A DNA stretch of 13,111 nucleotides from an uncultured Muribaculaceae bacterium. Its GTDB lineage: Bacteria; Bacteroidota; Bacteroidia; Bacteroidales; Muribaculaceae. The notes beneath the pieces are model-generated. The model saw only the letters and a program-made list of their open reading frames with translations, was not told the origin of the DNA and ran no database searches. Both the position numbers and the translations under genes were made by a program. The stretch lies in assembly GCA_910577355.1 (NCBI GenBank), contig CAJTMY010000051.1, positions 1-13,111 on the forward strand. Reading direction: 5' to 3'. Below, one piece after another: positions 5,825 through 13,028 of this stretch; within the stretch, counting starts at the first letter, position 1, and each line of letters begins with the position of its first letter.

Positions 5825-7250
5825 TCCAAAGTTGTGGATTTATAAGATCGCTGAATCTGTAATTGATCATTTCCATGAGTTCGTCTTGTCTGTCACGAAA
5901 CCGTTCAATGAACGAAAGCAATGTTTTAAGAGGACGCTGAATCTTTACATCATTGTAATATCCGGCATTATAATCAACGAGAAATTCTTCATATGTCTTT
6001 AGATCCACGACATCGCGTCCCAATGTCCTCTGCTCCCAGAATGTCTGGTTTCTATAACAGAAATCCCAGAACGACATCTTCTTGTAGAATCCCGGCTGAT
6101 TGCACCATCGTGCTATCTGCACATATATATTGTTCAGCTCATGCTTATGATAGTCTTCATGGCGCATTACATATCCGAGACAGCCATACTGCATAAGAAT
6201 TTTTATTCGTTGGAAAATCTCCCATACATCTCTATAAAGTCGCTCGTCGTCGCCTTTGGCAAGCCTGAAGCCACAGAAAAGATAGAATTTTGTGGTCTTG
6301 TTGTTGTATTTCTTCCATATCTTCAAAGCTTTCACAATTTTATCCCGGTCACTCCAGTTGTCGAAAGCAAATATATAGTCGCCATGATATCTGCACTGCG
6401 ACAGTTTTTCCGCAATCTCCGTGCCATAAGGGCTTTCGGCGATCATCCGCTCATCAAGCCCCTGACGGAACTGGAACGGACGTCGCGTGGCGATAAGTTC
6501 ATCAAGCAGCGGCCTCCATACCCGCGGCGGCGATGCCAGGAAGTTGTCATCCCATAGGTTTATGTACGGACGCTTCAACCGTCCTTTGCCATCCCGTTCG
6601 TTATCCATGAAATATTCAAGTTTGGAATAAGGTATAACCCTGTTTTCCAATCGGTTCACGCAAAACGGGCACTGCCTGAAGCAGCCTCGGGTAAGAAAAC
6701 CTATTGAGAATTTCAGATAATCCTTAAAATAAGCCCTGTATCTACCTGCCGCTATCCGTTTTTCGATATACGGTATGTAAAGATCATAGTAGGGCATCTG
6801 GCGGGCCATGGATATCCCCATCGCCTTGCCGCCGCGCCGATTCGGATAACGGTTCAGAAACTCGTCATTCTCGAGGCGAGCCATATCGTCTGTACGCGCG
6901 CGGGTAAAGCAGACATCATCCTCCACCGTCGCATAAAAGCCGGTGCCCCCCCATCTGAATTTTGAGCGGCGACCTTTTTTGCGCTCCGCCTCCTCGTCGA
7001 AAAAAGCAGGATTACGTGTAAAGGAAAACACTTTGGAGATATAGATATAGCGATATCGTCTCGGATTTATCTCATCCGAATCGATCAGTTCGAAAGCGAT
7101 ACCTTGATCGTGCAGAAATCCGGCCAGCTTAAGCAAAGCGAGATTCGGATGACGGGTGCCGCCATCCAGCAAGTCTGCATCCACCAAGCCAATAATAAGT
7201 CTTGGCGCAGGCCTTGTCTGTGGTGATACGTTGCTCATCTTGATATCCAT
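5817..7250 (-). CDS. Radical SAM protein with degenerate B12-binding-like N-terminus, phage/ICE type
   Basis: 477 aa from the ATG at 7250. The [4Fe-4S] cluster motif CFRQCPFC (C-x3-C-x2-C) lies at 190-197 inside FSIGFLTRGCFRQCPFC. Later radical-SAM barrel signatures are INLWDDNFLA (230-239), FRQGLDERMIA (261-271) and FAFDN (294-298). The N-terminus, LIIGLVDADL...HPNLALLKLAGFL, looks like a trimmed B12-binding Rossmann domain. YISKVFSFT (70-78) and GGTGFY (101-106) follow, a pairing I recall from radical-SAM proteins of phages and conjugative elements. The substrate is unknown; DNA, RNA or protein modification are all possible. This start is preferred because a -7 box at 7373-7380 leaves no leader for the longer frame beginning at 7367, and because the upstream ORF ends in TAATG here. 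An ATG at 7238 is also possible. It is the first gene of the operon and overlaps the ParB-like gene by 8 bp. Confidence 0.9.
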   Translation of the reverse strand: MDIKMSNVSPQTRPAPRLIIGLVDADLLDGGTRHPNLALLKLAGFLHDQGIAFELIDSDEINPRRYRYIYISKVFSFTRNPAFFDEEAERKKGRRSKFRWGGTGFYATVEDDVCFTRARTDDMARLENDEFLNRYPNRRGGKAMGISMARQMPYYDLYIPYIEKRIAAGRYRAYFKDYLKFSIGFLTRGCFRQCPFCVNRLENRVIPYSKLEYFMDNERDGKGRLKRPYINLWDDNFLASPPRVWRPLLDELIATRRPFQFRQGLDERMIAESPYGTEIAEKLSQCRYHGDYIFAFDNWSDRDKIVKALKIWKKYNNKTTKFYLFCGFRLAKGDDERLYRDVWEIFQRIKILMQYGCLGYVMRHEDYHKHELNNIYVQIARWCNQPGFYKKMSFWDFCYRNQTFWEQRTLGRDVVDLKTYEEFLVDYNAGYYNDVKIQRPLKTLLSFIERFRDRQDELMEMINYRFSDLINPQLWNG

Positions 7251-7324
7251 TAATACAGGAAATAATTTATATAGCTTCTCAATCGTTGAATATAGGCCGC
7301 AGGGATTGAAGGCGTAACGGCCAT
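7250..7324 (-). CDS. Possible 24-codon leader ORF ahead of the radical-SAM gene
   Basis: An ATG at 7324 opens a 24-codon frame on the minus strand that ends in TAA at 7250-7252, sharing its last A with the radical-SAM ATG (TAATG). The product would be short and Tyr-rich at its end (SYINYFLY). It lies wholly between the promoter-like box at 7373-7380 and the operon's first large gene. It may be a leader peptide, a translational coupler or chance. There is no homology evidence. Confidence 0.3.
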   Translation of the reverse strand: MAVTPSIPAAYIQRLRSYINYFLY

Positions 7325-7372
7325 TGTATGTGGCTGTACCAATTAAGTGCCCTGATTTTACCGGCAACCTGA

Positions 7373-7380
7373 CAAAGTTA
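7373..7380 (-). promoter_or_regulatory. Promoter -7 box for the six-gene operon
   Basis: Minus-strand TAACTTTG matches the Bacteroidetes -7 consensus TAnnTTTG and is identical to the box of the tRNA-Lys promoter. The base set 20 nt upstream is AACT rather than TTTG, so the -33 element is weak or missing, which would suit a regulated promoter. Transcription would begin near 7366, leaving a leader of about 115 nt before the start at 7250. The only intergenic space here is 7381-7453, after the RecD-like helicase; I see no terminator for that gene, so read-through into the operon is possible. Confidence 0.55.
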
Positions 7381-7453
7381 CGATAAAATCTGAAATATAT
7401 AGTTTCTTTCGGCTATAAAATGGACGGGCATTCTGAAATCGTATATGTCGGGA

Positions 7454-8896
7454 TCATGCGCCGGCGTTTTTCGTAAGGGCGTCGGGGGGATTTATGAGGT
7501 AGAGGTGTGTGCGGGCGCGAGTTACGGCGGTGTAGAGCCAGCGGTAGAAGTCGTGCCCTACCTGTTCGGGCGGTATGTAGCTGAGGTCTACGATGACGTT
7601 GTGCCATTGGCCGCCCTGTGCTTTGTGGCATGTGACCGCATAGGCGTATTTCACCTGCAGGGCGTTGAAGTATGGCGACCGGCGCATTTGGCGCAGGCGG
7701 TCGGTGTGCGTGGCGTCGGCGGGGATGTAGTCGGCGTCGTTGTATGCCCCCTGCCATAGCATGCGGGCTGATTCGTTGTCGAGCGCGGGGGCGTCGCCGT
7801 GGAGGCAGTCGAGGATTATCTTGGTCTCGAATGTGATGTCGGGGCGGCCGGCGGTGGCTACTGTGACGTCGGCGAAGCGTAGGCCGTAGCGTGTTTCGGT
7901 GGAGTGGACGGAGTGGACGGTGAGGAGCTCGCCATTGGCGATGAAGTCGAGGCCGCGTACGGGTTGTGTCCAGTGATAGTTGTTTTTGGCGGCTATGAGG
8001 AGGTCTTCTTTGGCGAGTTCTTCCTCTCGGTCGAGGACTGTGGCGCGTATGGCCCGGTTGAATTGGGTGGCGGAGCGGTTGCTGCGTGTTATGACTATTG
8101 TCTCGTCGGGACCGTCGGTGCGGTATAGTGTGTCGATAAGGTCGGGGAGGTCTTCGGCGGATACGGTGGTGACGTCATCGGTGCCGGTGACAAGGGGGAT
8201 TATCGGCAGGGCGGGGTCGGCGATGATGGCGGTAAGGGCGCGCCGCAGACGTGTGGCGTTGCGCAGGATTCCGCTTTCGTTGTTCTGGCGAGCTACCTGT
8301 GTGATGGTGGCATGTGTGACTTTGAGTCCGTATCCGCGCAATGTGTCGGTGTTCATGGCCGGCGATTCGCTTTGCCCTACGGGCGGGAGCTGGGCTGTGT
8401 CGCCGAGGAGTATGAGGCGGCATCCGGGGCCTGAGTATACGTAGTGTATCAGGTCGGTGAGAAGGTTTGTGTCGCGGTCGTTGTCTGATGCGATCATGGA
8501 TGCTTCGTCGACTATGAATACTGCGTCGCGGAGTTTGTTTTCCTGTGGGAGGGGGCCTGTAGCGGTTCCCGGGAGGGCGTGGCGGTATATCTTGCGGTGG
8601 ATGGTGTGGGCGGGAGCGTCGGCTCCGGCGGCAAATACCTTGGCGGCGCGGCCGGTAGGAGCCATGAGTACGGTGGGGATGTGCTGTGCGGCGAGTGACT
8701 TGACGAGGGCTCCGGTGAGCGAGGTCTTGCCGGTGCCGGCATAGCCGTTGAGGATAAATACGCGGTCGGCCGACGGTGTATCGTCGGTCGACCGCGCGCA
8801 GAATTTCGCAAGAGCGAGTGCCACGCGCATCTGCTGGTCGTTGGGCCGGTAGGGCAGGCGGCTGAGCAGGTCGGCGGCGAATTCGCGGATTGTCAT
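7454..8896 (-). CDS. RecD-like SF1B DNA helicase / AAA family ATPase
   Basis: 480 aa. An ATP-dependent 5'-3' helicase-type protein of the RecD/TraA group, single-chain and without the N-terminal RecD2 extension. Motifs are Walker A NGYAGTGKTS (50-59), Ia APTGRAAKVF (79-88), II FIVDEASM (127-134), III LLGDTAQLPPVG (163-174), IV-like ITRSNRSATQFNRAIR (269-284), V/UvrD_C_2-like YAYAVTCHKAQGGQW (417-431) and VI LYTAVTRART (454-463). The C-terminal motifs form the usual UvrD_C_2-type lid. It starts 15 nt after the cysS stop and is probably co-transcribed with it. Base composition is GC-rich like cysS and unlike the six-gene operon downstream, so it looks like core chromosome. Likely role: DNA repair or replication support. 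Confidence 0.93.
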   Translation of the reverse strand: MTIREFAADLLSRLPYRPNDQQMRVALALAKFCARSTDDTPSADRVFILNGYAGTGKTSLTGALVKSLAAQHIPTVLMAPTGRAAKVFAAGADAPAHTIHRKIYRHALPGTATGPLPQENKLRDAVFIVDEASMIASDNDRDTNLLTDLIHYVYSGPGCRLILLGDTAQLPPVGQSESPAMNTDTLRGYGLKVTHATITQVARQNNESGILRNATRLRRALTAIIADPALPIIPLVTGTDDVTTVSAEDLPDLIDTLYRTDGPDETIVITRSNRSATQFNRAIRATVLDREEELAKEDLLIAAKNNYHWTQPVRGLDFIANGELLTVHSVHSTETRYGLRFADVTVATAGRPDITFETKIILDCLHGDAPALDNESARMLWQGAYNDADYIPADATHTDRLRQMRRSPYFNALQVKYAYAVTCHKAQGGQWHNVIVDLSYIPPEQVGHDFYRWLYTAVTRARTHLYLINPPDALTKNAGA

Positions 8897-8911
8897 GACG
8901 GTGTGCGGGAG

Positions 8912-10405
8912 CTATTTCAGGCTCCACTCCCAGCCGCCGTCCTTGGTGTCCTTTACGTTGAAGCCTATGGCGGCGAGGGCGTCGCGGATGTGGTCGGATG
9001 TGGCCCAGTCTTTGCGTGCCTTGGCTTCCTTGCGTATGCCGAGGAGCAGGTCTATGGCTTCTTCGTATGGTTTGAGCGATGTGGAGTCGGACTGTGCGGC
9101 GTCGGAGTCGAGGCGTATGCCGAGGATGTCGCCGAGGAATGTGGAGAAGAGGTCGCGCAGCTCGTCGATGTCGGCTTGGGTGGCGGTGGCGTTCCCGTCG
9201 TTTACCTGATTGATGATGCGGCAGGCGTCGAACATCGCGGCGATCACCATGGGTGTGTTGAGGTCGTCGTCGAGCGCTTCGTAGCATCGGGCGCGCAGGG
9301 GGGCGACGGCTTCGGCGACGGTGGATGTGGCTGATGCCTTGAGTGCGTGCAGGCGCTGCCATCCTTCGGTGATGCGCCGCAGGGCTGTCTCGGCGGCCTG
9401 AAGGGCTTCGTTGGAGAAGTCCACTGTGCCGCGGTAGTGTGCCTGCAGGATGAAGAAGCGTATGGTCATCGGCGAGTAGGCCTGTGTGAGCAGGGGGTGT
9501 GAGCCGGTGAAGAATTCATCGAGGGTGATGAAGTTGCCGAGGCTCTTGCCCATCTTCTTGCCGTTGATGGTGATCATGTTGTTGTGCATCCAGTATCGTA
9601 CGGCGGGTCGGCCGTTGCGGGCGGTCGACTGGGCTATCTCGCATTCGTGGTGGGGAAATTTGAGATCCATGCCGCCTCCGTGGATGTCGAACTGCGCGCC
9701 GAGATATTTCTCGCCCATGGTGGAGCATTCGAGGTGCCAGCCGGGGAATCCTTCGCTCCAAGGCGACGGCCAGTGCATGATGTGCTCGGGCGCGGCTTTT
9801 TTCCACAGGGCGAAGTCGGCGGGATTGTGCTTCTCGGCCTGTCCGTCGAGCTGGCGCGTGGTGGCGAGAAGCTCGTCGATGTTGCGGCCCGAGAGGCGTC
9901 CGTAGCCGAAGTCGCGGTTGAATTTGGGGACGTCGAAGTATACCGATCCTTCGCTTATGTAAGCGTAGCCGGCATCGAGAATCTTCTTTATGTATTCGAT
10001 CTGCTCGATGATGTGACCTGATGCATGAGGTTCTATGGATGGCGGCAGTACGTTGAGTGCGTCCATGGCGCGGTGGTATCGGTTGAGGTAGTGCTGCACC
10101 ACTTCCATGGGTTCGAGCTGCTCGAGGCGGGCTTTCTTGGCTATCTTGTCCTCGCCGTCGTCGGCATCGTGCTCGAGGTGTCCCACGTCGGTGATATTGC
10201 GCACATATCGTACTTTATATCCGAGGTGCCGGAGGTATCTGAACAGGACGTCGAATGTGATGGCGGGACGTGCGTGGCCGAGGTGTCCGTCGCCGTATAC
10301 GGTGGGGCCGCATACGTACATCCCGACGTTGCCGGGGTGCAGGGGCTTGAAAAGCTCCTTGCACCTCGACATCGAGTTGTATATTGTGAGATTGTTGTCT
10401 CGCAT
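8912..10405 (-). CDS. cysS: Cysteine--tRNA ligase
   Basis: 497 aa class I aminoacyl-tRNA synthetase that charges tRNA-Cys in the cytoplasm. The HIGH motif is HLGH (41-44) in YGDGHLGHARP. The KMSKS motif is KMGKS (284-288) followed by LGN. The zinc ligands that give cysteine specificity are recognisable as Cys32 (YVCGPT), Cys227 (GWHLECS), His252 and Glu256 (HHECE). Length is somewhat longer than the E. coli enzyme, with charged segments in the C-terminal helical region, and is otherwise normal. The start at 10405 lies 17 nt after the DUF3467 stop, so the two genes are probably one transcript. Confidence 0.98.
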   Translation of the reverse strand: MRDNNLTIYNSMSRCKELFKPLHPGNVGMYVCGPTVYGDGHLGHARPAITFDVLFRYLRHLGYKVRYVRNITDVGHLEHDADDGEDKIAKKARLEQLEPMEVVQHYLNRYHRAMDALNVLPPSIEPHASGHIIEQIEYIKKILDAGYAYISEGSVYFDVPKFNRDFGYGRLSGRNIDELLATTRQLDGQAEKHNPADFALWKKAAPEHIMHWPSPWSEGFPGWHLECSTMGEKYLGAQFDIHGGGMDLKFPHHECEIAQSTARNGRPAVRYWMHNNMITINGKKMGKSLGNFITLDEFFTGSHPLLTQAYSPMTIRFFILQAHYRGTVDFSNEALQAAETALRRITEGWQRLHALKASATSTVAEAVAPLRARCYEALDDDLNTPMVIAAMFDACRIINQVNDGNATATQADIDELRDLFSTFLGDILGIRLDSDAAQSDSTSLKPYEEAIDLLLGIRKEAKARKDWATSDHIRDALAAIGFNVKDTKDGGWEWSLK

Positions 10406-10422
10406 GGCCGGGATCGGGTGTG

Positions 10423-10728
10423 TCAGGCCTGGAACGGGTTTATCACTTCGGGGCCGGGATTGCCTCCTTTGGGTGTCTTGCGGACGATCTCGCCGAATGT
10501 CTGTTCGTATTTGGCCACGTTGTCGCGGAGAGCGAAGAGGAGATTCTTGGCGTTCTCCGGGGTCATGATCATGCGGCTCACCACCTTTGCCTGAGGCATG
10601 TTGGGGGCCATGGCCACGAAGTCGAGGTAGAATTCCTGTCCTGAGTGGGAGATTACAGCGAGGTTGGAGTAGTGGCCGGTAGCCACTTCGGGGGTTAGCT
10701 CGATTTTGAGTTCCTGTTTCTTTTCCAT
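10423..10728 (-). CDS. DUF3467 domain protein
   Basis: 101 aa, one domain. The pattern GHYSNLAVISHSGQEFYLDF followed by a PENAKNLLFALRDNVAKYE helix matches the DUF3467 family as I remember it, which is widespread in Bacteroidetes. Function is unknown. There is no signal peptide, and the C-terminus is a short disordered tail rich in Pro and Gly. It sits 12 nt after the NigD-like gene and 17 nt before cysS. Confidence 0.88.
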   Translation of the reverse strand: MEKKQELKIELTPEVATGHYSNLAVISHSGQEFYLDFVAMAPNMPQAKVVSRMIMTPENAKNLLFALRDNVAKYEQTFGEIVRKTPKGGNPGPEVINPFQA

Positions 10729-10740
10729 GATATCTATGTG

Positions 10741-11418
10741 TTATTCAGTCGGTTTTATAGGCATGTTGCCTTTGCGGAATTCGGTTGTCTTGTCATTGCT
10801 CTGCTGATAGTAGTGCAGGCGTATGCCGGCATGGTTCTCGAAGAGCTTGGAGATGTCGAATGATCCGAGGTATGTTCCGGCCTGGGTAGGCTTGGTATTG
10901 TCGGTCTCGAATACGATGTATACATCGGGTAATTCGTTGGCGAGTGTGGCTTTGTCGACGTACAGGCCGAATGTCTTTGGGGGAAATTCGGCCAGGGCGG
11001 GCACATTGATGTACATGCCGGTGCGACCGGGAGTGCATGACACGGTCTTGCTGCCAATCATTAGATTTTTGATTTCCTCAAGAGAAACCTCCTTGTAGGC
11101 TTCCTGATAAGGAGTGAGCACCTGGTAGAGTTCTATGGGGCCTGATTTGAAGCGGCTGCCGTCGTCGGTGGTGTATGATATCACGTATCGTTTGCCTTTG
11201 GTGAGGTTTACGGCGTTGATATTGGCTGTGAAGGTGACCAGGTCGGAATCGTCTTTCTCCTGTGTGGTGAAGGTCGCGATATTGCCTTCGGTCCCCTCGT
11301 ATGTCACGAATGCGTTGTATATGAACACCGGATCGTCGGGATCGTCGTTGTTGCAGCTTGTGAGCGAGAATACAGGCAGGAGTAAGACTGCGGCCAGAAT
11401 GGCGTTGATGAATTTCAT
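10741..11418 (-). CDS. NigD-like lipoprotein
   Basis: 225 aa. The N-terminus is a lipoprotein signal: Lys3, a hydrophobic stretch AAVLLLPVFSL, and a lipobox LTSC with Cys22 as the lipidated residue. An acidic NNDDPDDP run after the Cys resembles Bacteroidetes signals for export to the cell surface. The mature part is beta-rich in two segments, about 30-105 and 125-220, like the N-terminal OB-type and C-terminal sandwich domains of NigD-like proteins. The function of that family is unknown. It lies 51 nt after lolD and only 12 nt before the DUF3467 gene. No clear promoter is visible in front of it. Confidence 0.75.
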   Translation of the reverse strand: MKFINAILAAVLLLPVFSLTSCNNDDPDDPVFIYNAFVTYEGTEGNIATFTTQEKDDSDLVTFTANINAVNLTKGKRYVISYTTDDGSRFKSGPIELYQVLTPYQEAYKEVSLEEIKNLMIGSKTVSCTPGRTGMYINVPALAEFPPKTFGLYVDKATLANELPDVYIVFETDNTKPTQAGTYLGSFDISKLFENHAGIRLHYYQQSNDKTTEFRKGNMPIKPTE

Positions 11419-11469
11419 AATTAATTTGTGTGATTTAAAAAATGGTTGTACCTTTTTTGATTGTCTGAA

Positions 11470-12120
11470 TTAGATTATACGGCCGTCGGCCATGGTGATT
11501 ATGTGGTCGGAGTCGGCGGCCAGATGTTCGTCGTGTGTCACGATCAGGAATGTGGCGCCGGCCGAGTCGCGCAGGTCGAAGAACAGTCGGTGCAGCTCGC
11601 GCCGGTTCACGGAATCGAGGCTGCCTGAGGGTTCGTCGGCGAGAATCACTGCGGGGTCGTTGATCAGTGCCCGTGCCACGGCGCCGCGCTGGCATTCGCC
11701 GCCGGACAGCTGAGCGGGGCGGTGTGATGAGCGGTTGCGGAGGCCGAGGCGGTGGAGCAGGTCATTTGCCCGCTGCATGGCTTCTGAATGTGACATCCCT
11801 GCTATAAGTGCAGGCATGGCAACGTTCTCGGCAAGTGTGAATTCGGGAAGCAGGCGGTGTGTCTGGAATACGAATCCGATATTTGTGTTGCGGAATTGTG
11901 AAAGTCTTGAGTCGGACATACCGAGGATGTCGTTTCCATCGAATATCACTGAGCCGCGGTCGGGCCGCGACAGTGTGCCTATTATCTGCAGCAGTGTGGT
12001 TTTACCCGCGCCCGAAGGGCCTACTATGGATGTCACCGCGGCATGAGGCACGCTGATGGTGACTCCCTTGAGTACCTCGAGGGAGCCGAAGCTTTTATGG
12101 ATGTCGCGTGCTTCGATCAT
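11470..12120 (-). CDS. lolD: LolD-type ABC transporter ATP-binding protein
   Basis: 216 aa, one ATP-binding cassette. Walker A is GPSGAGKT (34-41), the Q-loop glutamine is Gln86, the signature is LSGGECQR (138-145), Walker B is VILADEP (158-164) and the H-loop is His196 in VTHD. The stretch FVFQTHRLLPEFTLAENVAMPALI is typical of LolD, which powers release of lipoproteins from the inner membrane to the carrier LolA. MacB-type ATPases are close relatives and cannot be fully excluded. The partner permease is not in this window, common in Bacteroidetes where LolD stands alone. The signature has Cys in place of the more usual Gln, a mild change. It has its own promoter. Confidence 0.88.
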   Translation of the reverse strand: MIEARDIHKSFGSLEVLKGVTISVPHAAVTSIVGPSGAGKTTLLQIIGTLSRPDRGSVIFDGNDILGMSDSRLSQFRNTNIGFVFQTHRLLPEFTLAENVAMPALIAGMSHSEAMQRANDLLHRLGLRNRSSHRPAQLSGGECQRGAVARALINDPAVILADEPSGSLDSVNRRELHRLFFDLRDSAGATFLIVTHDEHLAADSDHIITMADGRII

Positions 12121-12142
12121 CAGTGGATTTGGTTTTGAAATG

Positions 12143-12174
12143 TAAAGTTATATAAAACCGATGTGTCGGGCAAA
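12143..12174 (-). promoter_or_regulatory. Promoter of lolD
   Basis: On the minus strand TTTG (12171-12174) is followed after 20 nt by TAACTTTA (12143-12150), one base off the TAnnTTTG consensus. Transcription would begin near 12136, giving a leader of about 16 nt. Confidence 0.75.
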
Positions 12175-12198
12175 CAAAATAAATAAATTTAACAATAT

Positions 12199-12210
12199 TA
12201 GACCGGTCTA
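12199..12210. promoter_or_regulatory. Palindrome TAGACCGGTCTA, possible operator
   Basis: A perfect 12-bp palindrome lies directly after the stop codon of the membrane-protein gene and 25 bp upstream of the -33 box of lolD. No U-run follows immediately on either strand, so it is a poor intrinsic terminator. AGACCGGTCT-like palindromes are typical of TetR-family operators, but no regulator gene is in the window. Confidence 0.4.
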
Positions 12211-12975
12211 TCACCCGTCTTTTCGCCCGTAGATGTATCGGGCGAGGCCGATGATATATCGTCGGAAGCCGGGGCGATAGCTTAGCAGACGGTCAAACCA
12301 TCCGAGTTTAGGATTGAGCAGCTTTATCTCATAGCCTATGAAAAACATTGCGAACAATGTGCCCGGCCCCACGATGCCCCAATCCCATTTTTCAAAGAAT
12401 AGATAGCTGCTTGCCACGGCAAGTATGACCAGAGTGGTATCGACGATTATCTTCATCTTGGGAAACGGCATGCCGCTTACTCGGCTGAGCGATACGGTGA
12501 TGCCCTCGCCGGGCATTGTCACGGAGCCGCATCTCACCTCAAAAGCGATGCCTATGCCCATCACCGCGCAGCCCGCAAACTGTACAATCGATCGCGACAA
12601 CAGACTGTCGCACACTATCCCCGAGACAATGAATACGTTGAGATCGATCAGCCATCCGAATATAAAGCCTATCAGCAGTTGGAACAGTTGAAGCGGATTG
12701 AAATTCCGGCGCAGAATCAATATCTGCAACACCACAAACACAAAGTTCATGAATATCGTATAACTGCCTACCGAAAGAGCCGGAACATATCCTTGCTCTC
12801 CCGCAAGCGAAAGCGAGAGAGGCAGAGATGAAATGACGCTGCTGCCGAGAGCCGACTTGATGCATAGCGCCACCCCTAAGGTCATGAAATAAAGAGATAT
12901 CAGTAAAAGAATGTGCTGCCAGATGAAAGAGACTATGCGTTCCTCCTTCGGCATCGAAAGGGTCAATGATGTCAT
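12211..12975 (-). CDS. YczE/YitT-type multi-pass membrane protein (DUF6198-like)
   Basis: 254 aa integral membrane protein. About six hydrophobic segments are visible, near 17-38, 70-88, 97-118, 128-146, 174-194 and 201-220, with a basic C-terminal tail (RYIYGRKDG). Conserved-looking loops are KSALGSSVISSLP (40-52) after the first helix and GSVTMPGEGITVSLSR (150-165), both features I recall from the YczE/YyaS/YitT group. Transported substrate or function is unknown. The ATG at 12975 is 20 nt below a -7 box. It is followed after 90 bp by lolD, which has a separate promoter. Confidence 0.85.
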   Translation of the reverse strand: MTSLTLSMPKEERIVSFIWQHILLLISLYFMTLGVALCIKSALGSSVISSLPLSLSLAGEQGYVPALSVGSYTIFMNFVFVVLQILILRRNFNPLQLFQLLIGFIFGWLIDLNVFIVSGIVCDSLLSRSIVQFAGCAVMGIGIAFEVRCGSVTMPGEGITVSLSRVSGMPFPKMKIIVDTTLVILAVASSYLFFEKWDWGIVGPGTLFAMFFIGYEIKLLNPKLGWFDRLLSYRPGFRRYIIGLARYIYGRKDG

Positions 12976-12995
12976 TTACGTGGATTTTGCTGCTA

Positions 12996-13003
12996 CAAAA
13001 TTA
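12996..13003 (-). promoter_or_regulatory. Promoter -7 box of the membrane-protein gene
   Basis: Minus-strand TAATTTTG matches TAnnTTTG and lies 20 nt before the start codon. A TTTT, not TTTG, is found 21 nt upstream as the possible -33 box. The transcript would have a leader of only a few to about 15 nt. Confidence 0.55.
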
Positions 13004-13028
13004 CACAAATTTTCCGACATCCTGAAAA

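Noticed and set aside
7251..7367. Longer start for the radical-SAM gene at 7367
   Set aside because: The start would lie at the expected transcription start of the -7 box at 7373-7380, and the added residues do not look like part of the domain.
8175..9362. 395-codon minus-strand frame rich in Arg, His and Pro
   Set aside because: It is an out-of-frame shadow of cysS and the RecD-like helicase caused by high G+C; both real genes show full motifs in their own frames.
11437..11458. A6-GGT / ACC-T6 dyad between lolD and the NigD-like gene
   Set aside because: Only three G-C pairs and an interrupted stem; it could be a weak terminator but may be chance in an AT-rich spacer.
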